A stretch of DNA of 15,451 nucleotides from an uncultured Ruminococcus sp. (lineage in GTDB: Bacteria; Bacillota; Clostridia; Oscillospirales; Ruminococcaceae), in NCBI GenBank assembly GCA_902783235.1, contig CACZQG010000118.1, positions 1-15,451 on the forward strand. Reading direction: 5' to 3'. Made by a program: the position numbers and the translations under genes. The notes below the pieces were generated by a model. It had not been told where the DNA came from. It saw only the letters and a list, made by a program, of their open reading frames with translations, and did not search any database. Positions 7,478-14,218 of this stretch are shown piece after piece. Positions within the stretch are counted from its first letter, which is position 1; each line of letters opens with the position of its first letter.

Positions 7478-8161
7478 TTGGTAGAACTGAAAAATGTATC
7501 AGTTACTTACTCAACAGGCGTTGATGCTCTCAACAATGTTAGTCTGCGGATCAATGACGGGGACTTTGCATTTGTTGTAGGTTCATCGGGTGCGGGAAAA
7601 AGTACCCTCATAAAGCTGATCCTCAAGGAAATAGATGCAACAAGCGGCGTTGTTATGGTCAACGGCTGTAATCTCACTAAGCTCAGAAAAAAGAAGATCC
7701 CGGAATTTCGCCGTACTATCGGCTTTGTGTTCCAGGATTTCAGACTTATCCCCACAATGACCGTGTACGAGAACATTGCATTCGTACTGAGAGTTATTGA
7801 TGCTCCCAGAAAATATATAAGAAAACGTGTACCGTATGTTATCAGTCTGGTAGGTCTTCAGGAAAAAGCAAATGCTTATCCAAATCAGCTTTCCGGCGGC
7901 GAACAGCAGAGAGTTGCCATTGCAAGAGCTTTGGTAAACGATCCTCAGCTGATAATAGCAGATGAGCCTACAGGAAATATCGACCCTGAGCTTTCCTATG
8001 AGATAGTTGAGCTTTTGAAGGGTATCAACGAATGCGGTACAACAATACTTATGGTAACACATGAACATGACCTTGTACGTCACTTCGGCGGAAGAATAAT
8101 CAATATAAACTCCGGTGAGGTAGTGTTTGACGAGGTGATCGGAGGTGTAAATGAAGCTTAG
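7478..8161 (+). CDS. ftsE: Cell division ATP-binding protein FtsE
   Basis: ATPase half of the FtsEX complex at the division site, which controls peptidoglycan hydrolases outside the membrane. The 227-residue protein has Walker A GSSGAGKST (35-43), Q-loop Gln86 in GFVFQDF, signature LSGGEQQR (138-145), Walker B LIIADEP (158-164) and H-loop His195. The segment FQDFRLIPTMTVYENIAFVL is typical of FtsE. The start is TTG at 7478, 5 nt after AAGAAGGTG; no ATG is suitable. The end overlaps ftsX by 11 nt, implying translational coupling and matched subunit amounts. Confidence 0.95.
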   Translation: MVELKNVSVTYSTGVDALNNVSLRINDGDFAFVVGSSGAGKSTLIKLILKEIDATSGVVMVNGCNLTKLRKKKIPEFRRTIGFVFQDFRLIPTMTVYENIAFVLRVIDAPRKYIRKRVPYVISLVGLQEKANAYPNQLSGGEQQRVAIARALVNDPQLIIADEPTGNIDPELSYEIVELLKGINECGTTILMVTHEHDLVRHFGGRIININSGEVVFDEVIGGVNEA

Positions 8162-9056
8162 CGGTGTAAGATACCTGACACGTCAGGGTCTGGAAAATAT
8201 ATGGAAAAACCGAATGATGGCTTTTGCTTCATTCTGCGTCCTCCTGGTGTCTATACTTCTGGTGGGTGTATCGGTACTGCTGTTTATGAATCTGGATTCT
8301 ATGATAGGCGGTATCGAGGATAAAAACGAGGTGATCGTATTCCTCAATACCGATATAACTCAGGAGCAGACCGAACAGGTACAGTCAAAGCTGGAACAGA
8401 TGGATAACATTGAAAATATCACCTTCTACTCCAAGGAAAAGGCTATGGAGGATATGAAGGAGAGCATGAAGGAATATGCAGATGTTTTCGATTCACTGGG
8501 AACGGATAATCCCCTTCCCGATTCCTTCCGCCTTAGAATAAAGGATATTTCCCATACTGCTGAAACAGTAACCTTAATGAAGGAAATAGATAATATACTC
8601 AAGATCAGAGCTCCCTATGACTTTGTAAACGTACTCTCGGAGATCAGAAATATCATTACCTGGGTGGCAAGTGCTGTTATTATTGCCCTGGCAATAGTTT
8701 CAATGGTAATTATCTCAAATACCACAAAGGCATCTGTTTTTGCAAGACGAAACGAAATAAGCATTATGAAGTACGTTGGTGCTACAAATGCGTTCATACG
8801 CTTCCCCTTCTTTGTAGAAGGCATGGTAACAGGTGCGGTCGCCGGTGTTATAGCAACGATCATCACCTGGATAGGATATGATGCAGTGGTGGATCTTCTC
8901 ACTCATGAGGTAAATCTTCTTAACGTTATAGGCGTGGGAAGTATTATCCCCTTTGGAAAGATCGCTATTAAGGTCGCTGTTATTTATGCATTGGCAGGAG
9001 CATTGATAGGTGCTTTGGGAAGTGTATTCAGTACAAGAAAGCATCTTGATGTATGA
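8151..9056 (+). CDS. ftsX: Cell division membrane protein FtsX
   Basis: Membrane partner of FtsE. The 301-residue protein has the MacB/FtsX layout: a short cytoplasmic N-terminus (RYLTRQGLENIWKNRMMA), span 1 at about 20-45, a large outside loop of about 120 residues (46-165) that in other species binds the hydrolase or its activator, then three spans at about 163-190, 218-245 and 262-290. The EISIMKYVGATNAFIRFPF segment after span 2 is a hallmark of the family. The ATG at 8151 lies inside the end of ftsE with GGAGG upstream. The next gene encodes the likely coiled-coil partner. Confidence 0.95.
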   Translation: MKLSGVRYLTRQGLENIWKNRMMAFASFCVLLVSILLVGVSVLLFMNLDSMIGGIEDKNEVIVFLNTDITQEQTEQVQSKLEQMDNIENITFYSKEKAMEDMKESMKEYADVFDSLGTDNPLPDSFRLRIKDISHTAETVTLMKEIDNILKIRAPYDFVNVLSEIRNIITWVASAVIIALAIVSMVIISNTTKASVFARRNEISIMKYVGATNAFIRFPFFVEGMVTGAVAGVIATIITWIGYDAVVDLLTHEVNLLNVIGVGSIIPFGKIAIKVAVIYALAGALIGALGSVFSTRKHLDV

Positions 9057-9106
9057 TATAAACAAGTTGTGCCTCTATTTTTTCACAGAACTGTCATAAT
9101 TACAAC

Positions 9107-9135
9107 TTGAAATCATTACAAAGATATGTTATAAT
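9107..9135 (+). promoter_or_regulatory. Strong SigA-type promoter of the M23 hydrolase gene
   Basis: TTGAAA (9107-9112), 17-nt spacer, TATAAT (9130-9135), with TG at 9127-9128 giving an extended -10. An 8-bp inverted repeat, CAAGTTGT (9063-9070) and ACAACTTG (9102-9109), overlaps the -35 element, and a 6-bp palindrome GTTACA/TGTAAC (9137-9152) covers the expected start of transcription. Either could bind a regulator. Confidence 0.8.
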
Positions 9136-9189
9136 AGTTACATACCTGTAACAAGAGGTGTGAATAAACTTTAGATTGGTGGTGTGAAA

Positions 9190-9208
9190 GCCGTAGAGGA
9201 GATACGGC
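9190..9208 (+). promoter_or_regulatory. Hairpin displaying the ribosome binding site of the M23 hydrolase gene
   Basis: GCCGTA (9190-9195) and TACGGC (9203-9208) form a perfect 6-bp stem whose 7-nt loop is GAGGAGA, containing the Shine-Dalgarno GAGGAG (9196-9201). The ATG at 9215 is 13 nt downstream in linear distance, but folding would shorten it. The structure could either present or restrict the site. Confidence 0.5.
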
Positions 9209-9214
9209 GAATTT

Positions 9215-10651
9215 ATGAATATCAGATTCAAAAAAATGAAAGCAGCAGCAATTGTAATGTGTGCTGTTATGGTGGGCGGAAGCTTTACTTATGTGAATAA
9301 CCACGGTTATACCAGTGTAATGGCTAAGACCCTGTCAGACCTTGAAGACGAAAAGGCAGAGAACAACGCAGCAATTGCAAAGCTTGAAAATGAGATCAGC
9401 GAACTGGAAGATGATATTGCAAATGCTAAATATAAAAAACAGCTTATACAGGATAAAATAGATATCCAGACTCAGAATCTTGACATTATCAGCTCCAAGA
9501 TAAATGAGCTCAACGGCAGGATAGATGAGACAAATGAAAAGATCAACAGTCTTAAAAAGGACATAAAGAAAAAACAGAAGGATATAGGCATTGGTAAGGA
9601 GCAGTTCAAGCAAAGACTGTGTGCTATGTATGTAAACGGCAATGACAGCCTTGCATCAGCTCTGGTAGGTGCAACGGATTTTTATGATGCACTTTCTAAA
9701 ATGGAGCTTATATCACAGATATCAAAGTATGATAACGAGCTTATCAATTCACTGAAAACACAGCTTGAACAGTATGAGGAAGCCAAAACTCAGCTTGATA
9801 TCGAAACAAACGAGCTGAACGATCAGCTTGCTGAACAGGAAGCAAGCAGAGATGAATTCAAATCGGCTCTTAACGACCTGAATGCAGAGTACCAGGAATC
9901 CGATCAGTTTATTGATGAACAGCAGGCAAGAATGAATGCTGCTCAGGGTAATATTGATCAGTATGAGGCAAATAATGCAGCTCTGGATGCGGAAAAGGAT
10001 AAGATCAATCAATTGGCAGCAGCAGCAGCGGCTGCGGCGGCAGCTAAAAGCTCATCCTCTTCCTCCTCATCATCCTCCTCATCATCATCCTCTTCCTCCT
10101 CATCATCATCCGGCAGCAGCAGCGATGATGACGACAGCTATGAGGAAGATGACAGCTACAGTGATGACAGTGACGACAGCTCCTCCAACGATGAAAGTGA
10201 GGAAAGCTACAGCGGCAACGGAAGCGCAACAGGTACAGGCTCCCTTTGCTGGCCTTGTGCAGCTTACGGTATATCCAGCTACTACGGCTCCAGATGGGGC
10301 AGCTTCCACGGCGGTATAGATATTTCCAACGGTAATACAATGGGTGCATCTGTATATGCAGCTGACAGCGGTACTGTTATCAATGTAAATAACAGCTGCG
10401 ACCATAACTATGGTAAGGACAGCAGCTGCGGCTGCGGCGGCGGTTACGGTAACTACATAATGATAGACCACGGAAACGGCATGGTAACAGTCTACGGACA
10501 TCTTAGCTATGCAAGCGTTTCACTGGGACAGACAGTCTCCAGAGGAGAGGTCATCGGTGCAGCAGGCTCTACCGGCTGGTCAACTGGTGCTCATCTCCAC
10601 TTTGAGGTCATTGTAAACGGCTCAAAGGAAGATCCGTGTAATTACGTCTAA
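9215..10651 (+). CDS. Secreted coiled-coil M23 (LytM-type) murein endopeptidase, probable FtsEX partner
   Basis: Exported peptidoglycan hydrolase of 478 residues. A signal peptide spans 1-37 (basic start, hydrophobic 10-27, likely cut after SVMA). Residues 38-265 are Lys/Glu-rich coiled coil, as in EnvC, PcsB and CwlO, the hydrolases or activators driven by FtsEX. A linker follows: ten Ala (268-277), 21 consecutive Ser (279-299) and a Ser/Asp/Glu stretch to 333. The M23 domain (about 340-478) keeps HxxxD at 365/369, His429 in VYGHLS and HLH at 460-462, so it should be active, unlike E. coli EnvC. A Cys/Gly-rich insert (395-410) interrupts the domain. Adjacent to ftsEX but with its own promoter and terminator. 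Confidence 0.9.
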   Translation: MNIRFKKMKAAAIVMCAVMVGGSFTYVNNHGYTSVMAKTLSDLEDEKAENNAAIAKLENEISELEDDIANAKYKKQLIQDKIDIQTQNLDIISSKINELNGRIDETNEKINSLKKDIKKKQKDIGIGKEQFKQRLCAMYVNGNDSLASALVGATDFYDALSKMELISQISKYDNELINSLKTQLEQYEEAKTQLDIETNELNDQLAEQEASRDEFKSALNDLNAEYQESDQFIDEQQARMNAAQGNIDQYEANNAALDAEKDKINQLAAAAAAAAAAKSSSSSSSSSSSSSSSSSSSSSGSSSDDDDSYEEDDSYSDDSDDSSSNDESEESYSGNGSATGTGSLCWPCAAYGISSYYGSRWGSFHGGIDISNGNTMGASVYAADSGTVINVNNSCDHNYGKDSSCGCGGGYGNYIMIDHGNGMVTVYGHLSYASVSLGQTVSRGEVIGAAGSTGWSTGAHLHFEVIVNGSKEDPCNYV

Positions 10652-10660
10652 GACATCATG

Positions 10661-10690
10661 CAGGGCAGAATCTTCTGTCCTGTTTTCTTT
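10661..10690 (+). terminator. Intrinsic terminator after the M23 hydrolase gene
   Basis: CAGGGCAGA (10661-10669) pairs with TCTGTCCTG (10674-10682), 9 bp with one G-T pair, loop of 4 nt, followed by TTTTCTTT (10683-10690). It starts 10 nt after the stop codon and separates this gene from the protease gene downstream. Confidence 0.85.
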
Positions 10691-10721
10691 AGGACTAATA
10701 TCTGATAAAAAGATCAAAGCA

Positions 10722-10853
10722 CGCTTTTCGAGAAAAGCTTGGCAAAAGCTTTTAGTTTCGCACGCCTTTTTGAAAAAAGGCTTAGCCAAAAACTTTTAGT
10801 TTCGCTCATACTTCCAATGTAATTGCAGCTTTAAGCTCGAAGAGCTGCTGAAA
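10722..10853 (+). repeat. Dispersed intergenic repeat, copy 1
   Basis: Two modules can be seen. Module A is a T-run/A-run hairpin beginning CGC, followed by CTTTTAGTTTCGC; it occurs at 10722-10761 and again at 10763-10806. Module B is CATACTTCCAATGTAATTGC plus a hairpin around GCTCGAAGAGC, ending at 10853. Bases 10750-10853 repeat at 10903-11006 with one mismatch (10799 G, 10952 A). No protein-coding frame is credible. Confidence 0.9.
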
Positions 10854-10872
10854 GCAGTAATTCCTTTATGGA

Positions 10873-11006
10873 CGGCTTTTTCAAAAAGGCTTAACCAAAA
10901 AATTTTAGTTTCGCACGCCTTTTTGAAAAAAGGCTTAGCCAAAAACTTTTAATTTCGCTCATACTTCCAATGTAATTGCAGCTTTAAGCTCGAAGAGCTG
11001 CTGAAA
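10873..11006 (+). repeat. Dispersed intergenic repeat, copy 2 (direct)
   Basis: Same module order as copy 1, displaced by 153 nt. The first module A (from 10873) is diverged, while 10903-11006 is 103/104 identical to copy 1. It ends about 90 nt before the protease start; no convincing promoter was found between. The near identity suggests a recent tandem duplication or gene-conversion between copies. Confidence 0.9.
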
Positions 11007-11096
11007 TGATAATTTTTTTAATATAGCTGTCCTTACATTCCCCTTTAATTGGGTTTTAGTATTAAACGAATTCACATGAATACAGGGATAAACAAA

Positions 11097-12263
11097 ATGA
11101 AAATTAAAACAAAAAGAAAGATCCAGCTATCGGTACTCCCCTCTCTTATCGGACTTCTGACAGGTACGCTTATCACAGGTACTTTGCTTATGATAAACTT
11201 TTCAAAGTTCACTTCAAAGGATGTTTATGATTATCTGGAAGCAAAAAATATAATAGAGAAGTATTTCTATAAGGACGCTGCCGACACAGAATATCTGTCT
11301 ACTGCCCTGAAGGGGATGGCAGTGGGACTTGATGATCCTTATTCTGCATATATGACACCCAAGGAGCTTAATGAACAGATAATCAGCAACAGAGGCTCCC
11401 TTGTAGGTATTGGTGTGTCTGTAACACAGGATAAAAACGGTGACTATATAATTGCAGAGGTAAATGAGGAGTCTCCGGCACATGACGCCGATCTTCAAGT
11501 GGGAGATGTAATAGTATCAGTTTCGGGAGTAAAGGTAAACAACATGGATTTTGAAAAGCTCATTGAGTATATCCGTGGAGAAGATAATACCGAATTTGAG
11601 ATGACCATATCCCGTGACGGAGTTGAAATTGAAAAGAAACTCCTTCGCAAGGTGATAGAATCGGTCACAGTGGAATACACCCCCTTGCAGAACAAAATTG
11701 GCTACATAAAGATTAAAAACTTCAAGGAGGTAACTGCTAAGCAGTTTCTTGAAGCAATGAAGCAAGCCATTGAAGATAAGTCTGAGGGCATCATATTTGA
11801 TGTAAGAGACAACGGCGGAGGCATGGTGAACACCTGTGAAAAATGCCTGGATCCTCTTTTGCCCGAAGGAGATATTGCCGTAGCCGAGTTCAGAGATGGT
11901 TCGGTTAAAACTATATGCAGATCTGACAGCATGGAGATACAGATGCCTATGACTGTCATTGTAAACGGCAATTCTGCCAGCGCAGCAGAGCTTTTTGCAG
12001 CTGCCCTGAGAGATTTCGGAAAGGCACAGCTGGTAGGTGAAAAAACCTTCGGCAAGGGTATCATGCAGGATACCTTCACCATGTCAAACGGCGGTGCCAT
12101 GAAGCTTACAGTTGCAAAGTACAGAACAACAAAGTCTGAATGCTACCATGAGATAGGTCTTACTCCCGACTATGAGGTAAAGCTCCCCGAGGGCGTGGAT
12201 ATCTCCGCCCCCGATATAACCAAGGATCCCCAGCTTAAAAAAGCAATAGATCTGCTTATTTAA
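11097..12263 (+). CDS. ctp: S41 carboxyl-terminal processing protease with PDZ domain
   Basis: Membrane-anchored serine protease acting outside the cytoplasm. The 388-residue product has an N-terminal span at about 12-35, a helical linker, a PDZ domain at about 100-173 (SLVGIGVSV, ADLQVGDVIVSVSGVKV), and the S41 core with IIFDVRDNGGGMV, catalytic Ser295 in NSASAAE, Lys320 in TFGKG and Gln324, the Ser-Lys-Gln arrangement of Tsp/CtpB. I chose ATG 11097 because AGGGA at 11084-11088 is 8 nt upstream; the frame is open back to a TTG at 11049 and an ATG at 11076, neither with a ribosome site. Gene order ftsEX then ctp is also found in Bacillus. Substrate unknown. Confidence 0.92.
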   Translation: MKIKTKRKIQLSVLPSLIGLLTGTLITGTLLMINFSKFTSKDVYDYLEAKNIIEKYFYKDAADTEYLSTALKGMAVGLDDPYSAYMTPKELNEQIISNRGSLVGIGVSVTQDKNGDYIIAEVNEESPAHDADLQVGDVIVSVSGVKVNNMDFEKLIEYIRGEDNTEFEMTISRDGVEIEKKLLRKVIESVTVEYTPLQNKIGYIKIKNFKEVTAKQFLEAMKQAIEDKSEGIIFDVRDNGGGMVNTCEKCLDPLLPEGDIAVAEFRDGSVKTICRSDSMEIQMPMTVIVNGNSASAAELFAAALRDFGKAQLVGEKTFGKGIMQDTFTMSNGGAMKLTVAKYRTTKSECYHEIGLTPDYEVKLPEGVDISAPDITKDPQLKKAIDLLI

Positions 12264-12276
12264 AGAATAATAGGGT

Positions 12277-12555
12277 CGCTTTCTGAAGAAAGCTTGGCAA
12301 AGACTTTTAATTTCGCTCATACTTCCACTGTAATTGCGGCTATATGCTCGAAGAGCAGCTTTAAAGCATGAAGGGGTTTATATTTGACGGAAACGCTCAA
12401 CCCCCGACCCATTCCACGGGTCGGGGGTTGAGCGTTTCTATCAAATATAAGACCCATTTACGCCTTATAGCTGCTCTTCGAGCTCACCACTGCCTAACGC
12501 AAAAGAGTATGAGCGAAACTAAAAGTTTTTTGCCAAGCTTTTTTTCAAAAAAGCG
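12277..12555. repeat. 279-bp fold-back element made of two head-to-head repeat copies (MITE-like)
   Basis: The left arm (12277-12410) and the reverse complement of the right arm (12418-12555) align through their length, both starting CGCTTT and sharing AAGCTTGGCAAA, TTTCGCTCATACT and GCTCGAAGAGCAGCT. These are the same modules as at 10722-11006. The arms meet at a strong central hairpin. The element fills the gap between the convergent ctp and cobO-type genes. No transposase and no obvious target-site duplication were seen. Confidence 0.8.
12379..12449. terminator. Central 21-bp perfect hairpin, possible bidirectional terminator
   Basis: A perfect 21-bp stem (12390-12410 with 12418-12438) has the loop ATTCCAC. 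It is flanked, after a 2x2 mismatch, by a further 9-bp pairing TATATTTGA/TCAAATATA (12379-12387, 12441-12449). The core has a C5/G5 run and is far richer in GC than its surroundings. There is no long T tract, so termination is inferred from position between convergent genes and stem strength. Confidence 0.5.
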
Positions 12556-12586
12556 TTTAAAATAATAAGAATAAAAAATAAAAGAA

Positions 12587-13102
12587 TCAATACTCAATAC
12601 CTCTGCGTGATCTCATACCGTTTTCAAAAGGGTGTTTTACTGCTTTGATCTCGCTATGATAATCGGCGAGGCGGCACAGGAAGGGGGTAGGCTCTCTGCC
12701 GGTCATGGCAAGCTCCATACCGCTGGGGAACTCTTTAAGCATGACCTCAGCAAAAAGTCTGTCCACAAGCTGCTTATTGTATGCATCAATAAATTCATCT
12801 ATTATTATCAGGTCAGCGCCATGACTATTAATAAGATTTTTTATCTCAATAAGCATTGAGTTTTGCTCTGCTGTAACGGCTGCTTTCTCCTCATCATTCA
12901 GCTGGGAGGTAAATTTGCTGCAATTACGACAGCAGCGGACAGTTACCCCACGAAGGCTTTCCAGCATGGATATTTCCGATGAACTGCCGTTTTTAAGAAA
13001 CTGGTAAAAATAAACTCGCATTCCTGCTCCTGCCGCTCTTACTGCAAGACCTACGACAGCCGTGGTCTTGCCCTTACCATCTCCGCTGTAAATATGTATC
13101 AT
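12587..13102 (-). CDS. cobO: Cob(I)alamin / cob(I)yrinic acid adenosyltransferase (CobA/CobO/BtuR type)
   Basis: Transfers the adenosyl group of ATP to reduced corrinoid, making adenosylcobalamin or its precursor. The 171-residue product starts MIHIYSGDGKGKTTAVVGLA with the P-loop GDGKGKTT (7-14) characteristic of this family, has the LIIIDEF Walker B-like motif near 98-104, MTGREPTP, and the conserved end HPFENGMRSRRGIEY. The ATG at 13102 is preferred because AAAGGA (13117-13112) stands 9 nt upstream; an in-frame ATG at 13120 has no ribosome site. It follows the transporter ATPase by 14 nt, which argues for corrinoid as the transported substrate. Three clustered cysteines (57, 58, 61) are unusual but their role is unclear. 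Confidence 0.92.
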   Translation of the reverse strand: MIHIYSGDGKGKTTAVVGLAVRAAGAGMRVYFYQFLKNGSSSEISMLESLRGVTVRCCRNCSKFTSQLNDEEKAAVTAEQNSMLIEIKNLINSHGADLIIIDEFIDAYNKQLVDRLFAEVMLKEFPSGMELAMTGREPTPFLCRLADYHSEIKAVKHPFENGMRSRRGIEY

Positions 13103-13116
13103 GATGATTATTCCTT

Positions 13117-14217
13117 TCATATATAGTCTATATGTATTCCATTATCCTCGGCGTAACCTATAAGATCCACTATCGGGTCATCCAGACCGCCGAAGCTTTT
13201 TCTTGTGCATATTATCCTTTTACAGTGTGTAATGATCTTTTCAGCCTTGTTAAGAGCTGACAGACCAATGGGCTCAAATGCTTTTTCGGATATCACCGCA
13301 GCAGCAAGTGCCTTTGCAATGGGATAGTCAATATCATTTTCAAAAATAATGCCTGCAATAAATGGTGTACCCTGCCTTGCCAGTTCCCTGTAAACAGGTA
13401 TACCTGCGCCGCCGCCCCCGATAACAAAAATCTCAGGGATGCCTGAGGGCTTTTCCGATTCACAGATGCCAAACTCAGGAATAAATACACCCTTGTCTAT
13501 ATCATAAAGACGGGAAATGTATTCTCCCGAAAAGATCTCATCGGGAGTACCGAACCTGTCAGCTTTACCATTCTTTATGCACAGCAGCTTGTCTGAAAAC
13601 CTCTGTGCCAGGTCAAGCTCGTGAAGGGACTGTACCACCCCTATGCCCTTCTCTGTTGAAAGCTTTCTCAACAGTGAAAGCAGACGCAGCTTATTATTTA
13701 TATCCAGGAATGAGGTAGGCTCATCAAGCACCAGTATCAGCGGCTGCTGTGCCAGAGCACGGGCAAGCATGACTATCTGACGCTGACCATCACTTATAAG
13801 ATTAAAATCGGTTTCCGCAAGATGTGTAACTGCCGCCATTTCCATAGCTTCCCACACTATCCTCCTGTCATCCTCGGAAAGTATCCCGAACCTTCCCGTA
13901 TAGGGATATCTTCCTGTTGCCACCACCTCATAGCAGGTCATGCGCTCAGAGGTAAGTCTGCTTGTATACATGGCGGATATGACCTGTGCTATATCATGCT
14001 GAGACAGCATTGCCATATCCTTATCATCAATATATACATTGCCTGATACTACAGGAAGAAGGGATGTTATGGTTTTAAGTATGGTTGATTTTCCCGAACC
14101 GTTTGCACCGATAAGAGTCAATATCTCACCCGGTCTGACTGTAAAGGTAATTCCATCCACTACTACCTTTTTTTCATAGCCCACGGACATATCACGGGAT
14201 GACAAAAGCACTTCCAT
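13117..14217 (-). CDS. FecE/BtuD-type ABC transporter ATPase with extra C-terminal domain (probably corrinoid uptake)
   Basis: Cytoplasmic ATPase of an importer for B12 or an iron complex. Residues 1-245 form the ABC domain: Walker A GANGSGKST (37-45), signature SDGQRQ (142-147), Walker B ILVLDEPT (161-168), D-loop SFLD and H-loop His199. The Q-loop position (about 82-86, SAMYT) has no Gln. The usual length is about 255-270; here about 105 residues follow (262-366), beginning IFVIGGGGAGIPVYREL, a Rossmann-like beta-loop-alpha start. Similar tails occur on other Firmicutes transporter ATPases from memory, with no known function. The ATG at 14217 is 1 nt after the permease stop, so translation is coupled. 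Confidence 0.88.
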   Translation of the reverse strand: MEVLLSSRDMSVGYEKKVVVDGITFTVRPGEILTLIGANGSGKSTILKTITSLLPVVSGNVYIDDKDMAMLSQHDIAQVISAMYTSRLTSERMTCYEVVATGRYPYTGRFGILSEDDRRIVWEAMEMAAVTHLAETDFNLISDGQRQIVMLARALAQQPLILVLDEPTSFLDINNKLRLLSLLRKLSTEKGIGVVQSLHELDLAQRFSDKLLCIKNGKADRFGTPDEIFSGEYISRLYDIDKGVFIPEFGICESEKPSGIPEIFVIGGGGAGIPVYRELARQGTPFIAGIIFENDIDYPIAKALAAAVISEKAFEPIGLSALNKAEKIITHCKRIICTRKSFGGLDDPIVDLIGYAEDNGIHIDYI

Positions 14218-14218
14218 A

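Noticed and set aside
9153..9214. Cyclic dinucleotide riboswitch before the M23 hydrolase
   Set aside because: The leader is only about 70 nt and has none of the conserved blocks of the c-di-AMP or c-di-GMP classes that I know.
9936..10501. His/Pro-rich, Ala/Val-rich and Arg-rich frames over the Ser tract
   Set aside because: They arise from the repetitive Ser codons of the M23 hydrolase read in other frames.
10722..11006. CRISPR array
   Set aside because: The units are about 150 bp with only two copies and no unique spacers of even length.
11049..11096. Longer N-terminus for the Ctp protease from TTG 11049 or ATG 11076
   Set aside because: Neither start has a Shine-Dalgarno sequence, while ATG 11097 has AGGGA at 8 nt and gives a normal anchor segment.
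12368..12565. 65-codon plus-strand frame between ctp and cobO
   Set aside because: It runs through the fold-back element, including the central hairpin, and has no ribosome site.
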